Positions 1 to 7,380 of a DNA stretch of 14,790 nt are shown in pieces. The DNA comes from Candidatus Latescibacterota bacterium (GTDB lineage Bacteria; JAAXHH01; JACQVL01): contig JACQVL010000150.1 in assembly GCA_016209865.1 (NCBI GenBank), forward strand, positions 1 to 14,790, in the 5' to 3' direction. The position numbers and the translations under genes were made by a program. Numbering within the stretch: the first letter of the stretch is position 1; each line of letters opens with the position of its first letter. The notes below the pieces were generated by a model that had not been told where the DNA came from, searched no databases, and saw only the letters and a program-made list of their open reading frames with translations.

Positions 1-1101
1 GGGGCAGAGGGCCTGGTCGCCCTGCGCCGCCAGGACTTCGACATCGTGCTGACCGACCTCCGGATGCCTGAGATGGACGGCATCGACCTTCTCGCCGCCA
101 TCCACGAGGCCGGGATGGAAGCCGTGCCCGTCGTGATGACCGCCTTCAGCGACGTGTCCAGCGCGGTCGAGACGATGAAATTGGGCGCGTTCGAATTCCT
201 GTCCAAGCCGGTCGATTTCTCGACCCTGCAGCGGGTGCTGGCCACCGTGGTGGAATATGCGCGCGTGCGCCGGCACAGCCGGGCGATGGAGTGGAAACTC
301 CAGTCGATGGGTCAACTGGCCGCGGGCATCGCCCACGAGATCAACACCCCGATCCAGTACGTCGGGGACAACCTGCGCTTCCTCCAGGATGCGTTCAACG
401 GCCTGAGCGTCCTGCTCACGCAGCACCAGCGCCTGCTCGCGGCGAGCCGGGCGGGAGCCGTTCCCGACACGCTCGTCCGGCAGGTCGAATCGGCCGTGGA
501 GACGGCGGAGATCGAGTACCTCTCCGCCGAGATTCCAAAAGCCATCCAGCAATCCTTAGAGGGGATCGAACGGGTGGTGGACATCGTGCGGGCGATGCGG
601 GAGTTCGTCCATCCCGACACCGGGGAGAAGGCGATGGTCGACCTGAACAACGCCATCGCCAGCACGATGTCGGTCGCTCGCAATGAATGGAAATACGTCG
701 CCGACCTGGTCACGCGCTTCGATCCGGACCTGCCGCTCGTGCCCTGCCTGCCGGGGGATTTCAATCAGGTCGTCCTCAACCTCACCGTCAACGCCGCCCA
801 GGCGATCGCGGAGGTCGTCGGGGACGGGACGAACGGGAAAGGCACGATCATCGTCAGCACCCGGCGCGACGGCGACTGGGCTGAAGTGTGCCTCAACGAT
901 ACCGGACCCGGCATTCCTGAGGACATCCGGTCGAAAATCTTCGACCCCTTCTTCACCACGAAAGCCGTCGGCAAGGGCACTGGACAGGGACTGGCGATCT
1001 CACGCGCGATCGTCGAGGAGAAACACGGCGGAACGCTGACGTTCGAGACGGAGATGGGCGCCGGGACGACGTTCATCATCCGGCTGCCGATGAGAGCCTA
1101 A
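1..1101 (+). CDS. Receiver-histidine kinase (5' end outside window)
   Basis: The reading frame is open from base 1, so the gene starts upstream. The visible part begins inside a receiver domain: the phosphoacceptor Asp is at 55-57 in LTDLRMPEMDG, followed by the conserved Thr of VMTAFSD and Lys of SKPVDF. A HisKA dimerisation domain follows, with the phosphorylated His at 334-336 in AAGIAHEINTPIQ. A long helical stretch then leads to a HATPase domain with an N box (NQVVLNLTVNAAQ), G1 box (NDTGPGIPE), F box (IFDPFFTTK) and G2 box (GKGTGQGLAIS). All residues needed for autophosphorylation and ATP binding seem present. No membrane segment is visible, so a soluble cytoplasmic kinase taking its signal through the N-terminal receiver is likely. 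A response regulator follows 154 bp downstream on the same strand and is a plausible partner. The class is clear; the stimulus is unknown. Confidence 0.9.
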   Translation, partial: GAEGLVALRRQDFDIVLTDLRMPEMDGIDLLAAIHEAGMEAVPVVMTAFSDVSSAVETMKLGAFEFLSKPVDFSTLQRVLATVVEYARVRRHSRAMEWKLQSMGQLAAGIAHEINTPIQYVGDNLRFLQDAFNGLSVLLTQHQRLLAASRAGAVPDTLVRQVESAVETAEIEYLSAEIPKAIQQSLEGIERVVDIVRAMREFVHPDTGEKAMVDLNNAIASTMSVARNEWKYVADLVTRFDPDLPLVPCLPGDFNQVVLNLTVNAAQAIAEVVGDGTNGKGTIIVSTRRDGDWAEVCLNDTGPGIPEDIRSKIFDPFFTTKAVGKGTGQGLAISRAIVEEKHGGTLTFETEMGAGTTFIIRLPMRA

Positions 1102-1125
1102 CCTCCGGCCTCCCATCCCCACCAG

Positions 1126-1227
1126 GGCAGTAGGCAGATGGGCAGTGGGCAGTAGACGGGGGAACGGCTTCGACTGCCCATCTGCCGGGTGGGGTGGGGT
1201 GGCCGTATGGGAACTGCCCACCTGCCT
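1126..1227. repeat. GGGCAGT-type heptamer repeat with inverted copies and G-tract
   Basis: The 154-bp gap between the kinase and the response regulator contains degenerate 7-bp units on the + strand (GGCAGTA, GGCAGAT, GGGCAGT, GGGCAGT) at about 1126-1150. Inverted copies lie at 1173-1186 and 1213-1227. Bases 1133-1146 and 1173-1186 form a perfect 14-bp inverted repeat around a 26-nt loop. The arm at 1213-1227 matches the same upstream segment with one mismatch, so the two downstream arms would compete for it in RNA. Between them lies GGGTGGGGTGGGGTGG (1187-1202). The SD GAGGAGGAGAG for the next gene follows at 1245-1255. No convincing promoter was found here. Confidence 0.75.
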
Positions 1228-1255
1228 GGCGGGGAAGGGAAGATGAGGAGGAGAG

Positions 1256-2398
1256 ATGGCCGAGACAGTGCTCTGCGTGGATGACGACCCGAGTATCCTG
1301 GATGCCTACCAGCGCCAGTTGCGGAAACACTTTCAGATCGAGACGGCGTCGAGCGGGGCGCAAGGGTTAGACATGATCGCCCAGCACGGCCCGTACGCGG
1401 TCATCGTGGCGGATATGCGCATGCCCGGGATGGACGGCATCCAGTTCCTGACGAAGGTGCGGGACGTCGCCCCCGACAGCGTCCGGATGATGCTGACGGG
1501 CAACGCAGACCAGCACACCGCCATCAAAGCCATCAACGAAGGACGCATCTTCCGGTTTCTGACGAAGCCGTGCCCGCCCGACGACCTGGCAAGAGCGCTG
1601 ACGGCGGGCATCGAGCAGTACCGGCTGATCACGGCGGAGAAGGAGCTCTTAGAGAAGACGCTGAGCGGGACGATCAAAGTGCTGACCGACATCCTGTCGG
1701 TCGTCAACCCGACCGCGTTCGGCCGGGCGGCGCGGGTGCGGCGGCTCGCCGTCCAACTGGCCGAGGAACTGCACGTCGAGCACGTCTGGGAGGTCGAGGT
1801 GGCCGCGATGCTCTCCCAGGTGGGGTGTGTGACCGTGCCTGAGGACATCCTCATGAAAGTCTACCGGGGCATGAACCTCTCTCCGGACGAGTCGCAGAAA
1901 TTCCACACCCATCCACAGGTCGGGTACAACCTCATCGCCGCCATCCCCCGACTGGAGGGGGTGGCCGCCATCTTAGCCTACCAGGAGAAGCGGTTCGACG
2001 GGTCGGGGGTGCCGGACGACGACGTGCGCGAGGAGGCGATTCCGTTCGGAGCCCGCATCCTCAAGCTCGCCCTCGATTTCGACACGCAGGTCGCCTCAGG
2101 CATCACGAACGCGGTGACTCTCTCGGAAATCCGCCGGCGTGAAGGCTGGTACGACCCGGCCGCCATCGAGGCGCTCAAACGCGTCCTGGCGAGGGAATTC
2201 CGGTACGAGCACCAATCCGTCCCAGTGGATGCCCTCGTCCCCGGCATGGTGTTAGCCGATGACGTGCAGACGGCGACCGGCGTCCTCCTGCTCACCAGAG
2301 GCCAGGAAATCACCCCGGCCCTCCGGATGCGCCTTCAGACGATCGCCCAAACGCAGGGCCTCCACGAGCCCATCCCCGTCCTGGTGCCCATCCGGTAG
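1256..2398 (+). CDS. Response regulator with degenerate HD-GYP-like output domain
   Basis: This 380-residue protein has an N-terminal receiver (about residues 3-120) with acidic pocket DDD 9-11, phosphoacceptor Asp53 in VADMRMPGMDG, Thr81 and Lys104. A coiled linker (about 120-145) leads to an RpfG-like domain (about 145-310) and a C-terminal segment (321-378) of a type common after such domains. The order matches receiver/HD-GYP proteins, whose intact members hydrolyse cyclic di-GMP. Here the metal-site HD pair reads Ser187-Gln188, the HH pair reads Tyr242-Gln243, and GYP reads GVP (251-253). The HP of HTHPQVG (His219) survives. Catalysis is therefore unlikely; a binding or scaffold role is inferred. 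The ATG is supported by a strong SD a few bases upstream. The gene lies downstream of a receiver-kinase and probably belongs to the same signalling unit. Confidence 0.88.
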   Translation: MAETVLCVDDDPSILDAYQRQLRKHFQIETASSGAQGLDMIAQHGPYAVIVADMRMPGMDGIQFLTKVRDVAPDSVRMMLTGNADQHTAIKAINEGRIFRFLTKPCPPDDLARALTAGIEQYRLITAEKELLEKTLSGTIKVLTDILSVVNPTAFGRAARVRRLAVQLAEELHVEHVWEVEVAAMLSQVGCVTVPEDILMKVYRGMNLSPDESQKFHTHPQVGYNLIAAIPRLEGVAAILAYQEKRFDGSGVPDDDVREEAIPFGARILKLALDFDTQVASGITNAVTLSEIRRREGWYDPAAIEALKRVLAREFRYEHQSVPVDALVPGMVLADDVQTATGVLLLTRGQEITPALRMRLQTIAQTQGLHEPIPVLVPIR

Positions 2399-2423
2399 TC
2401 ACCTCCACCCCGCCGGTGTCGTC

Positions 2424-4406
2424 TCAGTAGACAATTTGCGAGATCGCCTTTGAGATGAGGGCGATGGCGATGGCGATCATGCCGATCAAGCCGAGCCCGG
2501 CTCCATAGCCCGCGGCCACGATGGGGACGTAGGACATCCACTTCTCCTGCCCGAACCGCTTGGCGAAATAATACCGGCCCAGGAGCGCGCCCGCAAAGGT
2601 CGGGAAGGAGTCGGTAAAACCAGCTCCCATACCGGCGACAAGGCCGTAGAACAGGATCGTCGGGGCACCGAGGAGGCTAATAAGGGCGTAGGCGCCTCCC
2701 GCGATCCCCAGACCGGCGATCACATATTTCACCTTGATCACCTCGAGCAGGAAATTACTCGCGCCGGGCATCGTGGATTTGTACCAGATGGAATTCATCG
2801 TCGCCTGGAACGGCCACATCTTCTGGATGAACGGGAATGCCGCCGATGGGATCGGACCCAGCTTCCAGATGAGGGAGTAGAAGAGGAAACTGCAGATGAA
2901 CATCAGACCCAGCGTCAGCGCGTTGAGCTTGACGTAGCTACCGAACGTCGTCTTCGTCAGTTCCAGTTGTTTAAAGGTGGAGGCCGTACCGCCCTGATCG
3001 AACATCGGGATAGGAGCGAACCAGACCGCCACCCCCTTGTACCCGGACAGATAGAACGACGCTTCCCTGACATACGGGAATGCAGCCGTCCCCGGGCCAC
3101 CCGTTATCCCGATCATCCGGGCGCTGATGTACGAGAAGATCGGTGTCCAAATGAACCCAAAGATGGCGGTGATCCAGACCGGGAACTCCGGCACGAGCAT
3201 TCGGACGAGGATGACGTAGCCGGCGGTGCTGACCCCCCAGATGAGGAGAGCGGTCCCAACCCTGATATCCCCCCGTCCCGGCGGGGGCGGCGGCATCGCG
3301 CTTTGCTCGCCGGACAGGCGTCGCTCGCGGATGCTGTGGATGAGAGCCCGGATCGTCGCGCCGATTCCGATGAGCGCAACAACGACCGAGGTCCCGATCG
3401 TGAAACTCAGCCAGAAATCGATATTGTTCGCGATCCCCGTTGGGATCATCGACATCCCCGGCGACCAGGTGTGCAGGATCCCGGCGTGGTAGAGCACCGG
3501 GTTGACGACGATGGCCGAGGCGGCAGCCGACGCGAACATCCCGACCACCACCCAGAAGGGGAGCACAAACCCGGTGAGGAGCAACCCCAGGTTCGTCCCG
3601 AGACCGACCGTGGTGGCGGGCAGGAAGGACTTCACGCTGACCGTGAAGTCGATGAAGGGGATAGGGAGGATCTGAACGGTCGTGACGAGGAAGGTGCTGG
3701 ACAGGATGGGGATGACGACGTAGACGAGTCCCCAGACGACGCCGATGACCGACCCGATGCTGAACGCCCGCCATCGCCACCCTTCTCGCTTGTTCGAAGT
3801 CTCCGCCAATGCCGTTGCGCCGCCCGCCGCGACCGGAGCCAGGGGGAACGGGAGCCGTTCCACATCGTTGGTCACCCGGAAGAGGGCATATCCCAGTGAT
3901 AGTCCATTGACGCTGCTCAGGATGGTGGTTAACGACAGCACCACAATCGACTTCAGCCAGTCCAGGTGCAGGAACGACCGCAGGGCAAGCGCCTCCGATC
4001 CTCGTTGCGGGACCACCCAGGTCGGGATGTACTCGGCGATGCCAGTCGCCGCGGGAGACTGGACAAAGTACTGGTTCCAGATCAGGGCGGCGAACGGACC
4101 GCCGGAGACGCCTGCGGCGGCAAGACCGGCCGCCGCCCAGTACAGGATCATGATCTCCTGCCGGGACATCCTGATGAATGACCGTTTGGCGATCTCCAGG
4201 AATAGGATCACCGTGACCCAGTCCGCCGCGCCCGTACTCCCCCCGGTGACCAGGCTGAGGTAGATCGAGCCGGGAAGCATCACAAACCCGACGAACAGAC
4301 ACGCCCAGACGGTCTTCATGTTGAAGCCCGGCTGGTACGCCTCTTCTTCAAGGACGACCTCCGTCGCGGCGAGATCGTCGGTCAGGCGTTCCTCTGGAAC
4401 GGCCAA
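2424..4406 (-). CDS. OPT/YSL-like oligopeptide transporter
   Basis: This 660-residue, very hydrophobic protein has many membrane segments spread along its length. The N-terminus (1-28) is acidic and probably cytoplasmic. A hydrophilic, proline-rich loop near residues 355-380 (MPPPPPGRGD) divides it into two membrane halves, as in OPT-family carriers. Recognisable family-like stretches are LWSR-type conserved loops such as MSRQEIMILYW (80-90), FRVTNDVERLPFPLAP (176-191) and ITGGPGTAAFPYV (434-446). OPT proteins import peptides or metal chelates with protons; the substrate here cannot be told. The start is TTG (4406-4404), chosen because AGGAGGTG lies 5 nt before it and no ATG occurs before residue 30. 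A TTGACA promoter sits upstream. The gene converges on the response regulator, with 25 bp between their ends and no clear terminator. The OPT assignment rests on remembered family resemblance and is less certain than the transporter call. Confidence 0.72.
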   Translation of the reverse strand: MAVPEERLTDDLAATEVVLEEEAYQPGFNMKTVWACLFVGFVMLPGSIYLSLVTGGSTGAADWVTVILFLEIAKRSFIRMSRQEIMILYWAAAGLAAAGVSGGPFAALIWNQYFVQSPAATGIAEYIPTWVVPQRGSEALALRSFLHLDWLKSIVVLSLTTILSSVNGLSLGYALFRVTNDVERLPFPLAPVAAGGATALAETSNKREGWRWRAFSIGSVIGVVWGLVYVVIPILSSTFLVTTVQILPIPFIDFTVSVKSFLPATTVGLGTNLGLLLTGFVLPFWVVVGMFASAAASAIVVNPVLYHAGILHTWSPGMSMIPTGIANNIDFWLSFTIGTSVVVALIGIGATIRALIHSIRERRLSGEQSAMPPPPPGRGDIRVGTALLIWGVSTAGYVILVRMLVPEFPVWITAIFGFIWTPIFSYISARMIGITGGPGTAAFPYVREASFYLSGYKGVAVWFAPIPMFDQGGTASTFKQLELTKTTFGSYVKLNALTLGLMFICSFLFYSLIWKLGPIPSAAFPFIQKMWPFQATMNSIWYKSTMPGASNFLLEVIKVKYVIAGLGIAGGAYALISLLGAPTILFYGLVAGMGAGFTDSFPTFAGALLGRYYFAKRFGQEKWMSYVPIVAAGYGAGLGLIGMIAIAIALISKAISQIVY

Positions 4407-4430
4407 TCGGACACCTCCTGGTGGTAAAGC

Positions 4431-4463
4431 GATTTTGGATTTTAGATTTTGGATTTTGGATTA
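4431..4463 (+). repeat. GATTTTG heptamer array, left arm
   Basis: Four consecutive 7-bp units (GATTTTG, GATTTTA, GATTTTG, GATTTTG) plus a partial unit. The array is AT-rich in a GC-rich genome. It lies between the -10 box and the SD of the OPT-like gene, so it would form part of that gene's 5' leader, transcribed as the complement. Bases 4431-4455 are perfectly repeated in inverted orientation at 4572-4596. Confidence 0.9.
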
Positions 4464-4474
4464 GTGATCGAGTA

Positions 4475-4502
4475 ATTATGCCAGATCAGATGGGCTTGTC
4501 AA
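4475..4502 (-). promoter_or_regulatory. Sigma70-type promoter for the OPT-like gene
   Basis: Read on the minus strand, TTGACA (4502-4497) is followed by a 16-bp spacer and CATAAT (4480-4475), five of six matches to TATAAT. The predicted start of transcription is near 4468, giving a leader of about 60 nt that contains the GATTTTG array. The perfect -35 and placement before the gene's SD make it convincing. Confidence 0.7.
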
Positions 4503-4570
4503 GGAGAATCACAGATGACACTGGTCCACCAAACCTTTCCATAATTTTCTACCGTTGTCATGCTCGCTTT

Positions 4571-4598
4571 CAATCCAAAATCTAAAATCCAAAATCCA
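4571..4598 (-). repeat. GATTTTG heptamer array, right arm, overlapping the recD2 3' end
   Basis: On the minus strand this reads GATTTTG GATTTTA GATTTTG GATTG. It is the inverted partner of the array at 4431-4463; 25 bases match perfectly (4572-4596 against 4431-4455) across a 116-bp interior. The array encodes the last four residues (DFGF) and the TAG stop of RecD2. Confidence 0.9.
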
Positions 4599-6777
4599 TC
4601 TCCTCTACCTTCTGTAACCCTTCCCGCAGTCCCGTATACCGGGCGGTCACGTCATTATTCTTGACCGCGATGGCGACGGCTTTCTTCGTCCCGACGAGGA
4701 CGACGAGCGATTTCGCCCGTGTGATGGCGGTGTACAGCAGGTTCCGCTGGAGCATCAGGTAGTGCGACGTGAACAGCGGGAGGACGATGGCCGGGTACTC
4801 CGACCCCTGGCTCTTGTGGACGCTGATCGCGTACGCCAGGACGACCTCGTCTAATTCGCTGAAGTCATACCCGACCGGCTCGTTGAACGTCACCTCCACC
4901 GTCTGGGATTCCAGGTCGATCCGGGTCACCCGGCCGATGTCTCCGTTGAACACCATCTTGTCGTAATTGTTCCGGGTCTGCATCACCTTATCCCCAACGC
5001 GCAGCTCCCGGTCGCCCCGCTTCAGGCTGGCGCCGTCCGGGTTGAGCGTCTCCTGCAGCACCCGGTTGAGCTGGTCGACCCCGATCTCCCCTCGGTACAT
5101 CGGGGTGAGCACCTGGATGTCATCGATCGGGTCGTAGCCGTACCGGCCGGGAAGCCGGCGGGCGCACAGCTCCTGGATCGTCTCCGCCGCGCTCGCCGGG
5201 TCGTCCTCGCCGATGAAGAAGAAATCCCCCTCTTTCCGGTTGTGGAGCCGGGGGAATTCCCCTTGGTTCACCCGGTGGGCGTTCATCACGATGTCGCTCT
5301 CCTGCGCCTGCCGGAAAATCTCGTGCAGATGGACGACCGGGACCGCGCCGGAGGCGATCACGTCCCGCAGGACGTTCCCCGCCCCGACCGACGGCAACTG
5401 GTCGGCGTCCCCGACCATGACCAGGCGGGCGGATGACGGAACCGCCCGGAGCAGGGCGTTCATCAGCACTGTGTCGACCATCGACACCTCGTCGAGGATG
5501 ACCGCGTCCGCGTCGAGCGGGTCTTCCGTCCCCTTCTTGAACTGGGTCGCGCCGGGGTTGAATTCGAGGAGCCGGTGGATGGTCTTCGCCTCCGCCCCGG
5601 TGACCTCCGACAGCCGCTTCGCCGCCCGTCCGGTCGGGGCGGCTAAGACGACCCGCTGGCTGAGTTGCTGGAAGAGGGCTAACATCCCGCGCACGCACGT
5701 CGTCTTCCCGGTGCCCGGCCCGCCGGTCAGGACGAGGATGCCGTCCGTGAAGACGGTCAGGATGGCTAAGCGTTGCTGGTCGTTGAACTGGATACCGTGC
5801 GTCTGCTGAACCCGGTCGATCATCCGTGTCACGGCATCCGGGACGAACGCCTGCCTCGGGCTGCGCAGCAGCCGGGCGAGATGCCGGGCGATGCCCACCT
5901 CGGCGTAGTAGAACGGGGCGAGGTACACCCGGTCGCCGTCGACGATCGCCTCGCCCGTCCCGACTAACGTCTGGACGGCCGGCGGGATGATCGATGCTTC
6001 GACGTGCAAGAACTTCGCGCTCTCGGCGGCGAGCATCTCCTGCGGGACGAACACATGCCCGTCGTCGGCGCACTGGTTGAGCACGTACTGGATGCCGGCC
6101 GCGATCCGGGACGGGGCAGCCGGGTCGACGCCGAGGTTCTGCGCGATCTTGTCGGCGGTGATGAACCCGATCCCCCAGATGTCCGACGCTAAGCGGTACG
6201 GGTTCTCCGTCACCTTCTGGATAGCCTCATTCCCATACATCTTGTAGATCTTGACCGCGTACGTCGTGCTCACGTTGTGGGCGAGGAGGAACTGCATGAC
6301 CTCCTGGATGTGTTTCTGATCCTCCCAGCCTTTCTTGATGAGGTTGACCGTCTTCTGTGCAATGCCCTTGATCTCTAAGAGTCGCTCCGGCTCGGCGTCG
6401 ATCACCTCGAACGTGCGCTCCCCGAACCGGTCGACGATCAGCCCGGCTTTGACCGGGCCGATCCCCTTGATCAGGCCAGAGCCTAAGTACTTGCGGATGC
6501 CCTCGACGGTCGCGGGGAACAGGGTCTTGTACTCGATGATCTTGAACTGCTTCCCGTACTGGGAGTGGGTCACCCAGTAGCCATGGACCTCCACCCGCTC
6601 GCCCGGGACGAGGGCGGCCAGGTTCCCGACGACCACCCACAGTCCGTCGGCCAGGGTCGACGGCGGGCGTTCGGTCGTCTGGCAGTGCCGGAGTTCCGGC
6701 CGGAGCCTGGCGACGGTGTACCCGGTGTCCTCGTTTTGATAGGTCACCCGTTCGATCGTGCCGATGAGAGTGTCCAT
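4582..6777 (-). CDS. recD2: RecD2-type ATP-dependent DNA helicase
   Basis: This 731-residue superfamily 1B helicase is expected to unwind DNA 5' to 3' in repair or recombination without RecB and RecC, as known for the RecD2 family. Visible parts in order are an N-terminal OB-like region (1-90), helix-hairpin-helix segments near 99-119, 133-151 and 191-216 (GSGLIKGIGPVKAG, LLEIKGIAQKTV, DIWGIGFITADKIA), Walker A GGPGTGKTT (352-360), Walker B ILDEVSMVD (427-435), motif III VGDADQLPSVGAG (455-467), motif V YAISVHKSQGSE (649-660) and motif VI YTAITRAK (682-689). All core motifs look intact and the length is normal. The ATG abuts the ndk stop codon with only a weak GAGGG nearby, suggesting translational coupling with ndk. 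The last residues and stop come from a GATTTTG heptamer repeat. Confidence 0.96.
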   Translation of the reverse strand: MDTLIGTIERVTYQNEDTGYTVARLRPELRHCQTTERPPSTLADGLWVVVGNLAALVPGERVEVHGYWVTHSQYGKQFKIIEYKTLFPATVEGIRKYLGSGLIKGIGPVKAGLIVDRFGERTFEVIDAEPERLLEIKGIAQKTVNLIKKGWEDQKHIQEVMQFLLAHNVSTTYAVKIYKMYGNEAIQKVTENPYRLASDIWGIGFITADKIAQNLGVDPAAPSRIAAGIQYVLNQCADDGHVFVPQEMLAAESAKFLHVEASIIPPAVQTLVGTGEAIVDGDRVYLAPFYYAEVGIARHLARLLRSPRQAFVPDAVTRMIDRVQQTHGIQFNDQQRLAILTVFTDGILVLTGGPGTGKTTCVRGMLALFQQLSQRVVLAAPTGRAAKRLSEVTGAEAKTIHRLLEFNPGATQFKKGTEDPLDADAVILDEVSMVDTVLMNALLRAVPSSARLVMVGDADQLPSVGAGNVLRDVIASGAVPVVHLHEIFRQAQESDIVMNAHRVNQGEFPRLHNRKEGDFFFIGEDDPASAAETIQELCARRLPGRYGYDPIDDIQVLTPMYRGEIGVDQLNRVLQETLNPDGASLKRGDRELRVGDKVMQTRNNYDKMVFNGDIGRVTRIDLESQTVEVTFNEPVGYDFSELDEVVLAYAISVHKSQGSEYPAIVLPLFTSHYLMLQRNLLYTAITRAKSLVVLVGTKKAVAIAVKNNDVTARYTGLREGLQKVEEMDFGF

Positions 6778-7242
6778 TTACCCTCGTTCGTCACTCGAAT
6801 AGATCACCGCATCCGTCACGCTCTCATAGGAAAATAGCTCGTCAGGCCGGAAGAAGCGGGTGATTTCTTCCTGGGCGGTCTGGGAGGAGTCGGAGGCATG
6901 GACGAGGTTGCACTGGACGCTCATCCCCAGGTCGCCGCGAACCGTTCCCGGGTCGGCTTTCCGGGAATTGGTCGTCCCGCAGAGCGTCCGGACGGTCTCC
7001 ACGCACTCCAGCCCTTCCCAGCACAGGGCCAGGACGGGAGCGCTGCGCATGAACTGTTTGATGCGGGGAAAGAACGGCCGGTCGAGCAGGTGACGGTAAT
7101 GGTCGTCCAGCGTTGCTTCATCCAGGTTCATCATTTTCATCCCGATGAGTTTCAACCCTTTGCGTTCGAGCCGGGTGATGATGTCGCCGATCAGGCCGCG
7201 CTGAATCGCATCCGGTTTAATGAGCACGAGCGTTCGTTCCAA
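6778..7242 (-). CDS. ndk: Nucleoside diphosphate kinase
   Basis: This 154-residue enzyme transfers the gamma phosphate between nucleoside triphosphates and diphosphates through a phosphohistidine. The family signature is clear: RTLVLIKPDAIQRGLIG at the N-terminus, the FMRSAPVLALCWEG region, GTTNSRKADPGTVRGD (nucleotide binding) and the active-site His in NLVHASDS. Length is at the upper end of the bacterial range. The start is a TTG at 7242-7240, chosen because AAGGAGGG lies a few bases before it and the family begins with MERTL. A longer in-frame ATG start at 7323 would add 27 residues translated from the heptamer repeat, which is implausible. The TAA stop directly abuts the recD2 ATG, so the two genes form an operon. 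A TTGACA promoter and a G-rich leader lie upstream. Confidence 0.96.
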   Translation of the reverse strand: MERTLVLIKPDAIQRGLIGDIITRLERKGLKLIGMKMMNLDEATLDDHYRHLLDRPFFPRIKQFMRSAPVLALCWEGLECVETVRTLCGTTNSRKADPGTVRGDLGMSVQCNLVHASDSSQTAQEEITRFFRPDELFSYESVTDAVIYSSDERG

Positions 7243-7272
7243 CGGCGTCTCCCTCCTTGCGTTAGAATATTT

Positions 7273-7309
7273 CTGACCCCTGACCCCTGACCCCTGACCC
7301 CTGACCCCT
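7273..7309 (-). repeat. CTGACCC heptamer array in the ndk leader; G-quadruplex candidate
   Basis: Five perfect tandem copies of CTGACCC plus two bases on the + strand. On the minus strand, which is the ndk sense strand, this gives five GGGG tracts separated by TCA. It begins two bases after the -10 hexamer of the ndk promoter and ends about 30 bases before the TTG start. It therefore lies at the start of the ndk transcript, upstream of the SD. Confidence 0.92.
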
Positions 7310-7310
7310 A

Positions 7311-7339
7311 AATGTAGCCTCACGGACGCGGGCTGTCAA
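7311..7339 (-). promoter_or_regulatory. Sigma70-type promoter for ndk-recD2
   Basis: On the minus strand, TTGACA (7339-7334), a 17-bp spacer and TACATT (7316-7311, four of six matches). Transcription would begin near 7304, inside the CTGACCC array. The perfect -35 and ideal spacing support the call; the -10 is mediocre. Confidence 0.68.
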
Positions 7340-7380
7340 TCTTTTCTCACCTGAAGCAGCCTTCTTCTGTAAAAATGGGG

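Noticed and set aside
2399-2423. Terminator between the convergent response regulator and OPT genes
   Set aside because: Only a four-base stem (CACC/GGTG) without a T run.
2967-4302. Long open frames overlapping the OPT gene (310 aa on +, 443 aa on -)
   Set aside because: They are rich in Asp, Arg, Pro and Gly, match no family, lack good ribosome sites and lie over a gene with clear membrane-protein structure; typical shadows in GC-rich DNA.
5120-6073. 317-residue frame over recD2
   Set aside because: Same strand but another frame of an intact helicase; Arg/Gly/Pro-rich shadow.
7273-7309. CRISPR-like array
   Set aside because: The 7-bp units are in direct contact with no spacers, and no cas genes are present.
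7243-7323. N-terminal extension of Ndk to an ATG at 7323
   Set aside because: It would translate the -10 region and the heptamer repeat; the SD and family alignment place the start at the TTG at 7242.
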